DNA of 9,041 bases. Origin: Rhodocyclaceae bacterium. GTDB lineage: Bacteria > Pseudomonadota > Gammaproteobacteria > Burkholderiales > Rhodocyclaceae. Shown here in pieces: positions 1 through 5,725 of the stretch; positions within the stretch are counted from its first letter, which is position 1; each line of letters begins with the position of its first letter. The DNA lies in the NCBI GenBank assembly GCA_018262875.1, contig JADFDL010000051.1:1-9041 (forward strand), written 5' to 3'. Under the pieces are notes generated by a model. The model had not been told where the DNA came from, did no database searches, and saw only the letters and a list, made by a program, of their open reading frames with translations. Both the position numbers and the translations under genes were made by a program.

Positions 1-492
1 ACCCTGCCCGGCTTCGTGCACCCGACGCCGTTGGCGCTGCTTGCGGAAAACCTCGAAGGCAAGACGCTGATTTACTCCACCACCAACGGCACGGTGGCGG
101 TCGCCAAGTCGCGCAAGGCCGACCACGTCTACGCGGCGGCACTCCTCAACGGCGAGGCGGTGGTGAAGCACATCGCCGAGCACCACGGCGACGAGACGGT
201 GCTGATCGTCTGCTCCGGCTCGGCCGACAACTTCAACCTGGAAGACTTCTACGGCGCCGGCTACCTCGTCTCGCTCTTCGCGAAGCAAGCGCAGGAACAC
301 GAGTTCACCGACGCCGCCCTCGCCGCCATGCTGCTGCACGGGAAGTGCGAGGCCTGCGAGTGCCTGCGCCGCGCCCGCGTCGGCCGCATGATGCTGGAGC
401 GCCGGCTCGACCGCGAGGTCGACTTCGCCGCGCAGAAGAGTCTGTACACGGTCGTGCCGAAGCTGGATGGAAAACGTTTGGTGGCGGCATGA
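1..492 (+). CDS. comB: 2-phosphosulfolactate phosphatase (ComB family), 5'-truncated
   Basis: This is the C-terminal 163 residues of a ComB-family phosphatase. The frame is open from base 1 (it begins TLPGFVHPTP), so the start lies outside the window and the GTG at 16 is an internal Val. Family members run about 230-250 residues, so roughly a third is missing. Visible family motifs are STTNGT and CSGSADNFNLEDFYGAG, the latter being the conserved CSG...EDFYGAG block, followed by an Ala/Leu-rich helix and an Arg-rich GRMMLERRLD segment. The characterised reaction removes phosphate from (R)-2-phospho-3-sulfolactate, which in methanogens belongs to coenzyme M synthesis. The role of bacterial homologues outside such pathways is not settled, and nothing here shows a sulfonate pathway. 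The stop TGA (490-492) overlaps the next gene's ATG as ATGA, which implies translational coupling. Confidence 0.85.
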   Translation, partial: TLPGFVHPTPLALLAENLEGKTLIYSTTNGTVAVAKSRKADHVYAAALLNGEAVVKHIAEHHGDETVLIVCSGSADNFNLEDFYGAGYLVSLFAKQAQEHEFTDAALAAMLLHGKCEACECLRRARVGRMMLERRLDREVDFAAQKSLYTVVPKLDGKRLVAA

Positions 493-1373
493 CGCTTCAG
501 CATCATTACGTCGACTTCGACGACGTGCGCCTGCACTATGTCGACGCTGGCGACGGCCCGCTCATCCTCTTCATCCACGGCTTCCCGGAGTTCTGGTACG
601 CCTGGCAGGCCCAGCTCGATGAATTCTCGCGCGACCACCACGCCGTCGCCCTCGACCTGCGCGGCCACAACCTCTCCGGCAAGCCCACCGACGTCAAGGC
701 CTACCGGCCGAAACACCTCGTCGCCGACCTGCGCCGGCTGATCGACCACCTCGGCGGCCGGCCCTGCATCGTGGTGGCGCACGACTGGGGCGGCGCGGCG
801 GCCTGGAACCTCGCCGCCGCGCATCCGGAATACATCGAGAAGCTGGTCATCATCAACTCGCCGCACCCGGTGACGTTCGCCCGCGAGCTGCGCGACAGTC
901 CGGTGCAGCAGCAGGCCAGCGCCTACATGAACTGGCTGCGCCGGCCCGGCGCGGCGGAGAAGCTGCTGGAGAACGACTGTGCCCGCCTCGCTGCCATGTT
1001 CACGCAGTCGACCGCCGATCCGCGCTGGCTGACTTTCGATCTGCTGGAACGCTATCGCGAGGCGTGGACGCAGCCGGGCGCGCTGGATGCCAGCCTGAAC
1101 TTCTACCGTGCCTCGCCGCTGCATCCGGCCACGCCGGAGGAACCCGGCGCTTCGGGTCTATCGCTCGATCCGGCGGATTTCACCGTGCGCGTGCCGACGC
1201 TGGTGATCTGGGGCGAGCGCGACACAGCCCTGCTGCCCGGCCTGCTCGACGGCATCGAGGCGATGGTGCCGAATCTCACCGTCAAGCGCATCCCAGACGG
1301 CTCGCACTGGGTCATCCACGAGCGGCCTGAAGAAGTAAACCAACTGATCCGCGAATTTGTTGAGCACTACTGA
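489..1373 (+). CDS. alpha/beta hydrolase, soluble epoxide hydrolase type
   Basis: The protein has 294 residues and the alpha/beta-hydrolase fold. The signature is that of epoxide hydrolases, which open epoxides to diols through an Asp-ester intermediate in the cytoplasm. Visible landmarks are the oxyanion-hole HGFPEFW (residues 30-36), nucleophile elbow AHDWGG with Asp99, candidate lid tyrosines Tyr147 (ASAYMNW) and Tyr206 (NFYRAS), catalytic acid Asp245 in WGERD, and base His273 in GSHWVIHERPEEVN. Asp followed by Trp at the nucleophile also occurs in haloalkane dehalogenases, but the two lid tyrosines and the HERPEEVN ending favour epoxide hydrolase. The ATG at 489 is chosen because the fold begins there (HHYVDFDDVRLHYVDAG) and it overlaps the upstream stop by 4 bp. 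The in-frame start at 345 would add Arg/Pro-rich sequence read from another frame of comB. Substrate is unknown. Confidence 0.88.
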   Translation: MTLQHHYVDFDDVRLHYVDAGDGPLILFIHGFPEFWYAWQAQLDEFSRDHHAVALDLRGHNLSGKPTDVKAYRPKHLVADLRRLIDHLGGRPCIVVAHDWGGAAAWNLAAAHPEYIEKLVIINSPHPVTFARELRDSPVQQQASAYMNWLRRPGAAEKLLENDCARLAAMFTQSTADPRWLTFDLLERYREAWTQPGALDASLNFYRASPLHPATPEEPGASGLSLDPADFTVRVPTLVIWGERDTALLPGLLDGIEAMVPNLTVKRIPDGSHWVIHERPEEVNQLIREFVEHY

Positions 1374-1387
1374 CATGGCCCGTTGAG

Positions 1388-1420
1388 CCGTTCGTGGTGA
1401 GCCTGTCGAACCATGAACGG
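1388..1420. repeat. Short inverted repeat between the hydrolase and hydratase genes
   Basis: The arms CCGTTCGTGGT (1388-1398) and ACCATGAACGG (1410-1420) are complementary over 11 positions with one G-T pair, around an 11-base loop GAGCCTGTCGA. It lies 14 bp after the hydrolase stop. The GTTCGACAGGCTCACCACGAAC type of sequence, read on the other strand, is familiar to me as a dispersed intergenic repeat in proteobacterial genomes. No U-tract follows, so it is a poor intrinsic terminator, though the hairpin could protect the upstream mRNA end. Confidence 0.7.
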
Positions 1421-1467
1421 CATGCTAATGTTGTCGGTCAATTAATCGAGCCTCAATAGGACTCAGC

Positions 1468-1929
1468 ATGCCCAAGATCGAAATCCGCAGCCTGGAAGAA
1501 CTCAAGCAGTGGGTCGGCAAGGAAGTCGCGACGAGCGCCTGGCTGACCATCGACCAGGATCGCATCGACCGCTTCGCCGACGCCACCGGCGACCACCAGT
1601 GGATCCACGTCGACCCGGTCCGCGCGAAAGCCGAATCGCCCTTCGGCGCGACCATCGCCCACGGCTACCTGACGCTCTCGCTGCTGCCGCACATGATGAT
1701 GGAAACGCTCGACGTGCAGGGCGGCCGCATGAGCATCAACTACGGCCTCAACCGCGTGCGCTTCTCCGCCCCGGTACGCTCGGGCGACCGCATCCGCGCA
1801 CGCTTCACCCTGGCCGAACTGGAAGACATTCCCGGCGGCATCCAGGTCACCTGGCACGCCCTCATCGAAATCGACGGCCAGCACAAGCCCGCCTGCGTCG
1901 CCGAGATGATCGCGCGGCGCTACGTCTAG
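1468..1929 (+). CDS. MaoC-like dehydratase / (R)-specific enoyl-CoA hydratase
   Basis: This is a single hot-dog-fold protein of 153 residues, the usual size for the single-domain (PhaJ/NodN-like) MaoC family. Such enzymes reversibly hydrate trans-2-enoyl-CoA to (R)-3-hydroxyacyl-CoA in fatty-acid, polyhydroxyalkanoate or secondary pathways. The hydratase motif is clear: FADATGDHQWIHVDP carries the catalytic Asp42 and His47 five residues apart as in PhaJ, then PFGATIAHGYLTLSLL (residues 58-73) with the conserved HG. The end (ACVAEMIARRYV) is intact. The ATG at 1468 is preceded by AGGA at 1458-1461, six bases upstream. It stands alone between an inverted repeat and a palindromic terminator, so it is probably monocistronic. 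Acyl chain specificity cannot be read from sequence, and no polyhydroxyalkanoate gene is nearby. Confidence 0.9.
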   Translation: MPKIEIRSLEELKQWVGKEVATSAWLTIDQDRIDRFADATGDHQWIHVDPVRAKAESPFGATIAHGYLTLSLLPHMMMETLDVQGGRMSINYGLNRVRFSAPVRSGDRIRARFTLAELEDIPGGIQVTWHALIEIDGQHKPACVAEMIARRYV

Positions 1930-1938
1930 CAAAAAAAG

Positions 1939-1986
1939 AAAAGTCAGTCCCTGCGATACGGCGCCGTGCCGCGGGGACTGACTTTT
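1939..1986. terminator. 48-bp palindrome, bidirectional terminator and full repeat copy (copy A)
   Basis: The 24-nt arms 1939-1962 and 1963-1986 match at 21 of 24 positions. Two of the three differences give G-U pairs in RNA, so the stem is nearly continuous. It separates the plus-strand hydratase from the minus-strand receptor gene. In the minus direction the hairpin is followed by TTTTCTTTTTTT (the complement of 1931-1942), a good intrinsic-terminator tail for the receptor mRNA. In the plus direction only TTTT (1983-1986) follows. Each arm is also a copy of the 25-nt repeat found at 4391, 5624 and 8591. Confidence 0.85.
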
Positions 1987-2012
1987 GCCGGCAGGCTGTC
2001 AACCGCTTCCGG

Positions 2013-4298
2013 CTAGAACTTCATGCTGATACCGGCATAGGCCGAGCGCCCCATGCCGGGGACGGCGATGCCCCAGGGGATGCCGTTCATGCTCATGGTC
2101 GAGCCCTGGGCGGTATAGGCGCCGCCGAGCGGAAGATCGTACGACTTGTCGAACAGGTTCTCGATGCCAAAATCCACGCGCGCCTGTTTCCATGAATAGC
2201 TGGCGCGCAGGTTGACCAGGCTGTAGCCGGCGGTCTTGATCTCGTTGCGCACGTCGGAGACGCCGTTCTTCGCCTTCGTCATCACCAGCTCGATGCCGTT
2301 CTCCCAGCCGCCGATCTGCTGCGTGAGCGTGATGCGGGCGTTCATCGGCATGATGTTGTAGAGACCGTCGCCGGTATCGCGGTTGCGGCCGTTGGTGTAG
2401 TTGAGCAGGCCCTTCAGGCCCCATTCCCCCCAGCCCGTCCTGCCGAGCGGCACATGGCCCGAGAGGTCCAGCCCGTAGAGGCGTGCCGACTGGTTGGCGT
2501 AGCGCAGTTGCACGAACTGGTTGGTCGCCGCGTTCACGGCCGGGCAGGACGAGCCGGGCAGAAGCGCCGTCGTGCAGCGCACGGCATCGACGTAGTCGGT
2601 GACGCGCGTGTAGTACGGCGTCGCCTTGAATTCCCAGCTGCGGTCGGCCGCATGCCAGTCGAAGGTGGCGCTCACGGTGTGTGCCTTCTCCGGCTTGAGG
2701 TCGGGGTTGCCGATGTAGCCGTTGCCGTCGCCGACGAAGTTGTTCATCGTCGCCGCCATCGCCCAGGTGGACCAGGTGTAGCGCTCGTACAGGTTCGGCG
2801 AGCGCACCTTGCGGGCCAGGCCGAATTCGATGTCGCGCGTCGCGTCCACCGTGTAGCGGGCGAGCGCGGTCCAGTCCCAGTTGCCGTCGCTGCGCCGGTG
2901 ATCGCGCGCGTTGAAGCGCGCCGCATCGGCGATCTGGCTGCCCGGCGCGCCGGCCGTCGTCCGGTAGCCGCGCACGTCGCCGGCATCCGATCGCACCCGC
3001 TCGTAGCGCACGCCGAGCAGGGTCATCCACTGCGGGCCGGGGCGCGCCTCCCACTCGCCGAACAGCGCTGTCCGGTCGCGCTCGCCGTCCTTGATGTTCC
3101 AGAAGGTGCCTGGCCCCATGCCGCCGCCGGAGGCCGGCCACCAGTCGTCGAGCCGGTAGCGCTGCAGCTCGCCGCCGACGCGCAGCAGGTCCTGCTGCGA
3201 AATGACGATGTCCGCCTTGAGCGAGGCGCCGCTGGTCCTGCCTTCCGTGTGCATTGGCATGCCGGCGGCGCAGGTGCCGGCCGGATCGCCGGCGAAGCGG
3301 ATCGGCGCGCACGGCGAGCCGGCGCCGGAGTTCGAGCCGTACCAGTAGCGCTTATCGGCGCCGAAGTCCATGAAATGGTCGACCTTCTCGTGGTAGGCGC
3401 GCGCCTCCAGGCCGCCCCAGTCGAACTGTCCGAGATAGCGCAGGTTCAGGCGGTGCTGGGTGTTCTCCAGCATGTCCATGCGCTGGTTCGGGTAGAGCTG
3501 GTAGGGCATGTCCTGGTAGCCCAGCTTCGCCTCGACCAGATGGTTGGCGTGCTTCACGGCGACGCCCAGCGTGTGGTTGGCGGTCTTGTAGGCCGTCGAG
3601 CCGACCTCGTCGCGCGACAGCGTGTGGCCGGGGCGGCCGGTCGCGGTCGTCGTGCGGAAGTTGCCGCCGGCAGTGTAGTTGTCGGACTGGCTCAACGCGC
3701 CCGAATAGGTAACGTTGAGGTTTTCCGTGGCGATGGTGGCGGTGACGTTGCCGCCGCGCGCGTTGCCGTTGCTGCGGTAGAACGCCCCCGCCTGGCCTTT
3801 CACGAGGCTGCCCTTCCCCGGTGCGGCGAATTGCGGCGCCGGCGTCTCCGCGACGATGGTGCCGCCGAGGCTGTCGCCGCCGAGGCTCACCGGCGTGATG
3901 CCGGCGTACACCTTCAGCGTGCCGACGTTGGTCGGATCGATGTACGACAGCGCCGGATTCATGTGGTTGGGGCAGGAGGCGATCAGGTCCATGCCGTCGA
4001 CCTTGATGCGCAGCCGGTCGTCGGCGAGGCCGTGGATCGCCGGCAGGCTGGAGACGCCGCCGGCGCCGTAGAGGCTGACGCCCGGCGTGTTGCGCAGCAG
4101 GCTGGCGGCGTCGCTGGTGGCCGGCCGCATCGATTGCAGGTCGGCCGCGCCGACACCCGCCGAATTCAGGGGCACCGCGATCTTCGACTCGGATACCACG
4201 ATCTCGCCCAGGCTGTTTTCCTGCGCGAAAGCCGGGAGCGGCAGGAGGGCCAGCAAGAAGGGCAACGGCCTCATCGAGAGGCGGGACAGGCTGTTCAT
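2013..4298 (-). CDS. TonB-dependent copper receptor (OprC/NosA family)
   Basis: This is a 761-residue outer-membrane TonB-dependent transporter. A signal peptide ends LPAFA (residues 21-25, then Gln26), followed by a TonB-box-like GEIVVS (31-36). The plug domain spans about 45-155, and the 22-strand barrel ends in the outer-membrane-type C-terminal Phe761. The plug carries CPNHM (Cys109, Met113) within a conserved MNPALSYIDP block and the barrel has HFM (His308, Met310). Together these reproduce the CxxxM and HxM copper ligands described for Pseudomonas OprC, so the inferred cargo is copper. Cys330/Cys343 and Cys575/Cys585 could form loop disulfides. ATG 4298 is chosen because it directly precedes the signal peptide; the frame is open to 4427 but that adds an Arg-rich non-signal extension. 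Met9 (4274) is an alternative start. The gene is alone, with no visible tonB or copper chaperone. Confidence 0.92.
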   Translation of the reverse strand: MNSLSRLSMRPLPFLLALLPLPAFAQENSLGEIVVSESKIAVPLNSAGVGAADLQSMRPATSDAASLLRNTPGVSLYGAGGVSSLPAIHGLADDRLRIKVDGMDLIASCPNHMNPALSYIDPTNVGTLKVYAGITPVSLGGDSLGGTIVAETPAPQFAAPGKGSLVKGQAGAFYRSNGNARGGNVTATIATENLNVTYSGALSQSDNYTAGGNFRTTTATGRPGHTLSRDEVGSTAYKTANHTLGVAVKHANHLVEAKLGYQDMPYQLYPNQRMDMLENTQHRLNLRYLGQFDWGGLEARAYHEKVDHFMDFGADKRYWYGSNSGAGSPCAPIRFAGDPAGTCAAGMPMHTEGRTSGASLKADIVISQQDLLRVGGELQRYRLDDWWPASGGGMGPGTFWNIKDGERDRTALFGEWEARPGPQWMTLLGVRYERVRSDAGDVRGYRTTAGAPGSQIADAARFNARDHRRSDGNWDWTALARYTVDATRDIEFGLARKVRSPNLYERYTWSTWAMAATMNNFVGDGNGYIGNPDLKPEKAHTVSATFDWHAADRSWEFKATPYYTRVTDYVDAVRCTTALLPGSSCPAVNAATNQFVQLRYANQSARLYGLDLSGHVPLGRTGWGEWGLKGLLNYTNGRNRDTGDGLYNIMPMNARITLTQQIGGWENGIELVMTKAKNGVSDVRNEIKTAGYSLVNLRASYSWKQARVDFGIENLFDKSYDLPLGGAYTAQGSTMSMNGIPWGIAVPGMGRSAYAGISMKF

Positions 4299-4323
4299 TG
4301 GTTTTTTCCGCAGTGATTGTGTA

Positions 4324-4351
4324 GGCCGGCGCATTCTATTTCGCGCCGGCC
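4324..4351 (-). promoter_or_regulatory. Inverted repeat around a putative -10 box of the copper-receptor gene
   Basis: Perfect 9-bp arms GGCCGGCGC (4324-4332) and GCGCCGGCC (4343-4351) flank ten bases. Read on the minus strand these include TAGAAT (4338-4333), the best -10-like hexamer upstream of the receptor. A start of transcription near 4326 would give a leader of about 28 nt. No good -35 hexamer is seen at the expected spacing, so the promoter may need an activator. The promoter call is an inference; the repeat itself is exact. Confidence 0.45.
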
Positions 4352-4360
4352 GGCGCACCC

Positions 4361-4394
4361 TGCGACCTGGCGTCGCATGCGACGATTTGTCGCC
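4361..4394. promoter_or_regulatory. Tandem 17-bp dyads, candidate operator of the copper receptor
   Basis: Two adjoining units have the form TGCGAC-N5-GTCGC(A/C): TGCGACctggcGTCGCA at 4361-4377 and TGCGACgatttGTCGCC at 4378-4394. The join forms the perfect 12-bp palindrome GTCGCATGCGAC (4372-4383). If the receptor start is near 4326, the dyad centres fall near -43 and -60, where activators often bind. I do not recognise the regulator. The right half of the second unit overlaps the beginning of dispersed repeat copy B, so that half could be incidental. Confidence 0.5.
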
Positions 4395-4415
4395 GTGCTG
4401 CGGGGACTGACTTTT
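4391..4415. repeat. Dispersed 25-nt repeat, copy B
   Basis: It reads CGCCGTGCTGCGG followed by GGACTGACTTTT and differs from the right arm of the 1939-1986 palindrome at one base (T for C at 4399). The identity continues a few bases as GCCG. There is no opposite arm here, so it is a half element. It lies between the divergent receptor and S4 genes. Confidence 0.8.
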
Positions 4416-4469
4416 GCCGTCCGGCACGATACCTTCTTGAAGCAGGCACGTCGGGCATGCCGGCGCGAC

Positions 4470-4475
4470 TATAAT
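4470..4475 (+). promoter_or_regulatory. -10 box (TATAAT) of the S4/ylqF operon
   Basis: A consensus TATAAT ends 8 bases before the ATG at 4484. Transcription would start at about 4482-4484, giving a leaderless or nearly leaderless mRNA. The -35 position (about 4447-4452, CACGTC) is a poor match. No Shine-Dalgarno sequence is present in the short gap, which agrees with a leaderless start. Confidence 0.6.
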
Positions 4476-4483
4476 CGCGCACC

Positions 4484-4714
4484 ATGACCCTTCACCGCTT
4501 TGAACTCCGGGGCGAATTCATCCCCCTCAACGACCTCCTCAAGCTGCTCGGCCTCGCGCCTTCCGGCGGCGCCGCCAAGGCTCTGATCGCCGAGGGCGCG
4601 GTGGTCGTGGATGGAGAAATCGAGACCCGCATCCGCCGCAAGCTGCGGCCGGGCCAGGTGGTGCGCTTCGCGGATGAGGAAATCCGCGTCGTCGCCGGCG
4701 ATCCCGCAAAATAA
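4484..4714 (+). CDS. Small S4-domain RNA-binding protein (YbcJ-like)
   Basis: The protein has 76 residues and is almost entirely one S4 RNA-binding domain. The typical helix-loop-strand pattern is visible: FIPLNDLLKLLGLAPSGGAAK (about residues 12-32), then the hallmark ALIAEGAVVVDGEIETRIRRKLRPGQVVRF (about 33-62). YbcJ-type proteins of about 70 residues are thought to bind structured RNA, with roles in ribosome or RNA maturation suggested but not firmly defined. The ATG at 4484 is preferred because translation from it begins the fold and a TATAAT sits just upstream. It ends 23 bp before ylqF and is very probably co-transcribed with it, which supports a ribosome-linked role. Confidence 0.88.
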   Translation: MTLHRFELRGEFIPLNDLLKLLGLAPSGGAAKALIAEGAVVVDGEIETRIRRKLRPGQVVRFADEEIRVVAGDPAK

Positions 4715-4737
4715 TCTTTGCCTGAAGCGATTCACCC

Positions 4738-5607
4738 ATGACCATTCAGTGGTTCCCCGGCCACATGACCTCGGCCCGCAAGGAAGCCGCCAAGACCATG
4801 GCGCTCACCGACGTGGTGATCGAGGTGTGCGACGCGCGCCTGCCGGAGGCCAGCAGCAACCCGATGATCCGCGAGCTGCGCCTGCACCGCCAGCGCCCCT
4901 GCCTCAAGCTGCTGAACAAGGCCGACCTGGCCGATCCGGCAGTCACCAAGGCCTGGCTCGATTTCTACAACAGCCAGCCCGGCGTCAAGGCTGTGGCCCT
5001 CTCCTGCAAGAAGCCGGGCGAGGCCGCGCGCGTGCCCGCCCTGTGCAAGAGCCTGGCGCCGCACCGCAAGGACGCCTTCAAGCAGTTGCGCATGATGATC
5101 ATGGGCATTCCCAACGTCGGCAAATCAACCCTGATGAACGCCCTGCTCAAGCGCCGCGTCGCCGCCGTCGGCGACGAGCCGGCGGTGACCAAGGCGCAGC
5201 AGAGCATCGACATCGACCCGACGATGAGCATCACCGACACGCCCGGCCTGATGTGGCCGAACATCAGGCACGACAGCGACGGCTTCATGCTCGCCGCCAG
5301 CCACGCCATCGGCCGCAATGCCGTCATCGATTCCGAAGTGGGGATTTTCCTGGCCGGGCTGGTCCTGCAGCGCTACCCGGCGCTGCTCGTCGCGCGCTAC
5401 GGCATCGACGTCGACGGCCTGGACGGCATCGGCATCGTCGAAGCCATCGCGAAGAAACGCGGCTGCATCGCCAAGGGCCGCCACGCCGGCGTACTCGACC
5501 TGGAAAAGGCCGCGATGATCCTGCTCACGGACTATCGCGGTGGGAAACTGGGGCGGATCAGTTTGGAGACGCCGGAGAGTCGGGCTGCGATGCTGGCTGC
5601 GGAGTAG
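4738..5607 (+). CDS. ylqF: Ribosome biogenesis GTPase YlqF/RbgA
   Basis: The protein has 289 residues, the normal family size. It is a circularly permuted GTPase, with motifs in the order G4-G5-G1-G2-G3 that defines the YlqF/YawG group. WFPGHM (5-10) and DARLPEASSNP (32-42) are the family's N-terminal marks. NKAD (60-63) is G4, GIPNVGKS (123-130) is the P-loop, Thr151 in AVTKA is the G2 Thr, and DTPG (167-170) is G3. The C-terminal region (about 185-289) is the RNA-contacting helical domain. RbgA acts late in large-subunit assembly in Bacillus; the proteobacterial homologue is presumed similar. No strong Shine-Dalgarno precedes the ATG, which lies 23 bp after the S4 gene stop; translation may depend partly on the upstream gene. 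Confidence 0.95.
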   Translation: MTIQWFPGHMTSARKEAAKTMALTDVVIEVCDARLPEASSNPMIRELRLHRQRPCLKLLNKADLADPAVTKAWLDFYNSQPGVKAVALSCKKPGEAARVPALCKSLAPHRKDAFKQLRMMIMGIPNVGKSTLMNALLKRRVAAVGDEPAVTKAQQSIDIDPTMSITDTPGLMWPNIRHDSDGFMLAASHAIGRNAVIDSEVGIFLAGLVLQRYPALLVARYGIDVDGLDGIGIVEAIAKKRGCIAKGRHAGVLDLEKAAMILLTDYRGGKLGRISLETPESRAAMLAAE

Positions 5608-5623
5608 CACAACCGAAGCGCAT

Positions 5624-5647
5624 CGCCGTGCTGCGAAGACTGACTTT
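5624..5647. repeat. Dispersed repeat, copy C
   Basis: CGCCGTGCTGCGAAGACTGACTTT differs from copy B at two adjacent bases (AA for GG at 5636-5637) and is in the same orientation. It begins 16 bp after the ylqF stop. The opposite arm is missing, so it cannot form the long hairpin seen at 1939-1986. Confidence 0.75.
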
Positions 5648-5686
5648 CAGCCTCGTAGATTTCGGGGCTGTCCCGCAAGCGGAGAG

Positions 5687-5721
5687 GGGAAACGGGCATG
5701 CGTCCCGACTCCGGCTTTCCC
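5687..5721. terminator. Weak hairpin between the convergent ylqF and phosphoesterase genes
   Basis: Arms GGGAAACGGG (5687-5696) and CCCG (5704-5707) plus TTTCCC (5716-5721) can form a stem with an asymmetric 8-base bulge. It lies just past the stop of the minus-strand phosphoesterase frame (5726-5728). There is no U-tract on either side, so termination is uncertain. This 118-bp gap otherwise holds only repeat copy C. Confidence 0.3.
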
Positions 5722-5725
5722 GAAT

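Noticed and set aside
345..488. Upstream start for the epoxide hydrolase
   Set aside because: The extra 48 residues lie inside comB in another frame and are Arg/Pro/Ala-rich; the fold begins at 489.
261..1124. 287-codon minus-strand frame opposite comB and the hydrolase
   Set aside because: It is an antisense frame with no recognisable domain, fully covered by two plus-strand genes.
1453..1932. 159-codon minus-strand frame opposite the MaoC gene
   Set aside because: It is an antisense shadow rich in Val/Ala/Gly/Asp with no fold; MaoC motifs are exact on the plus strand.
2454..4316. 620-codon plus-strand frame opposite the copper receptor
   Set aside because: It is a GC-driven antisense shadow. 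The Val/Ala/Arg/Gly-rich composition has no domain, and the minus strand encodes a complete recognisable receptor.
4299..4427. N-terminal extension of the receptor from 4427
   Set aside because: It would place 43 charged residues before a standard signal peptide and would run through the putative promoter and operators.
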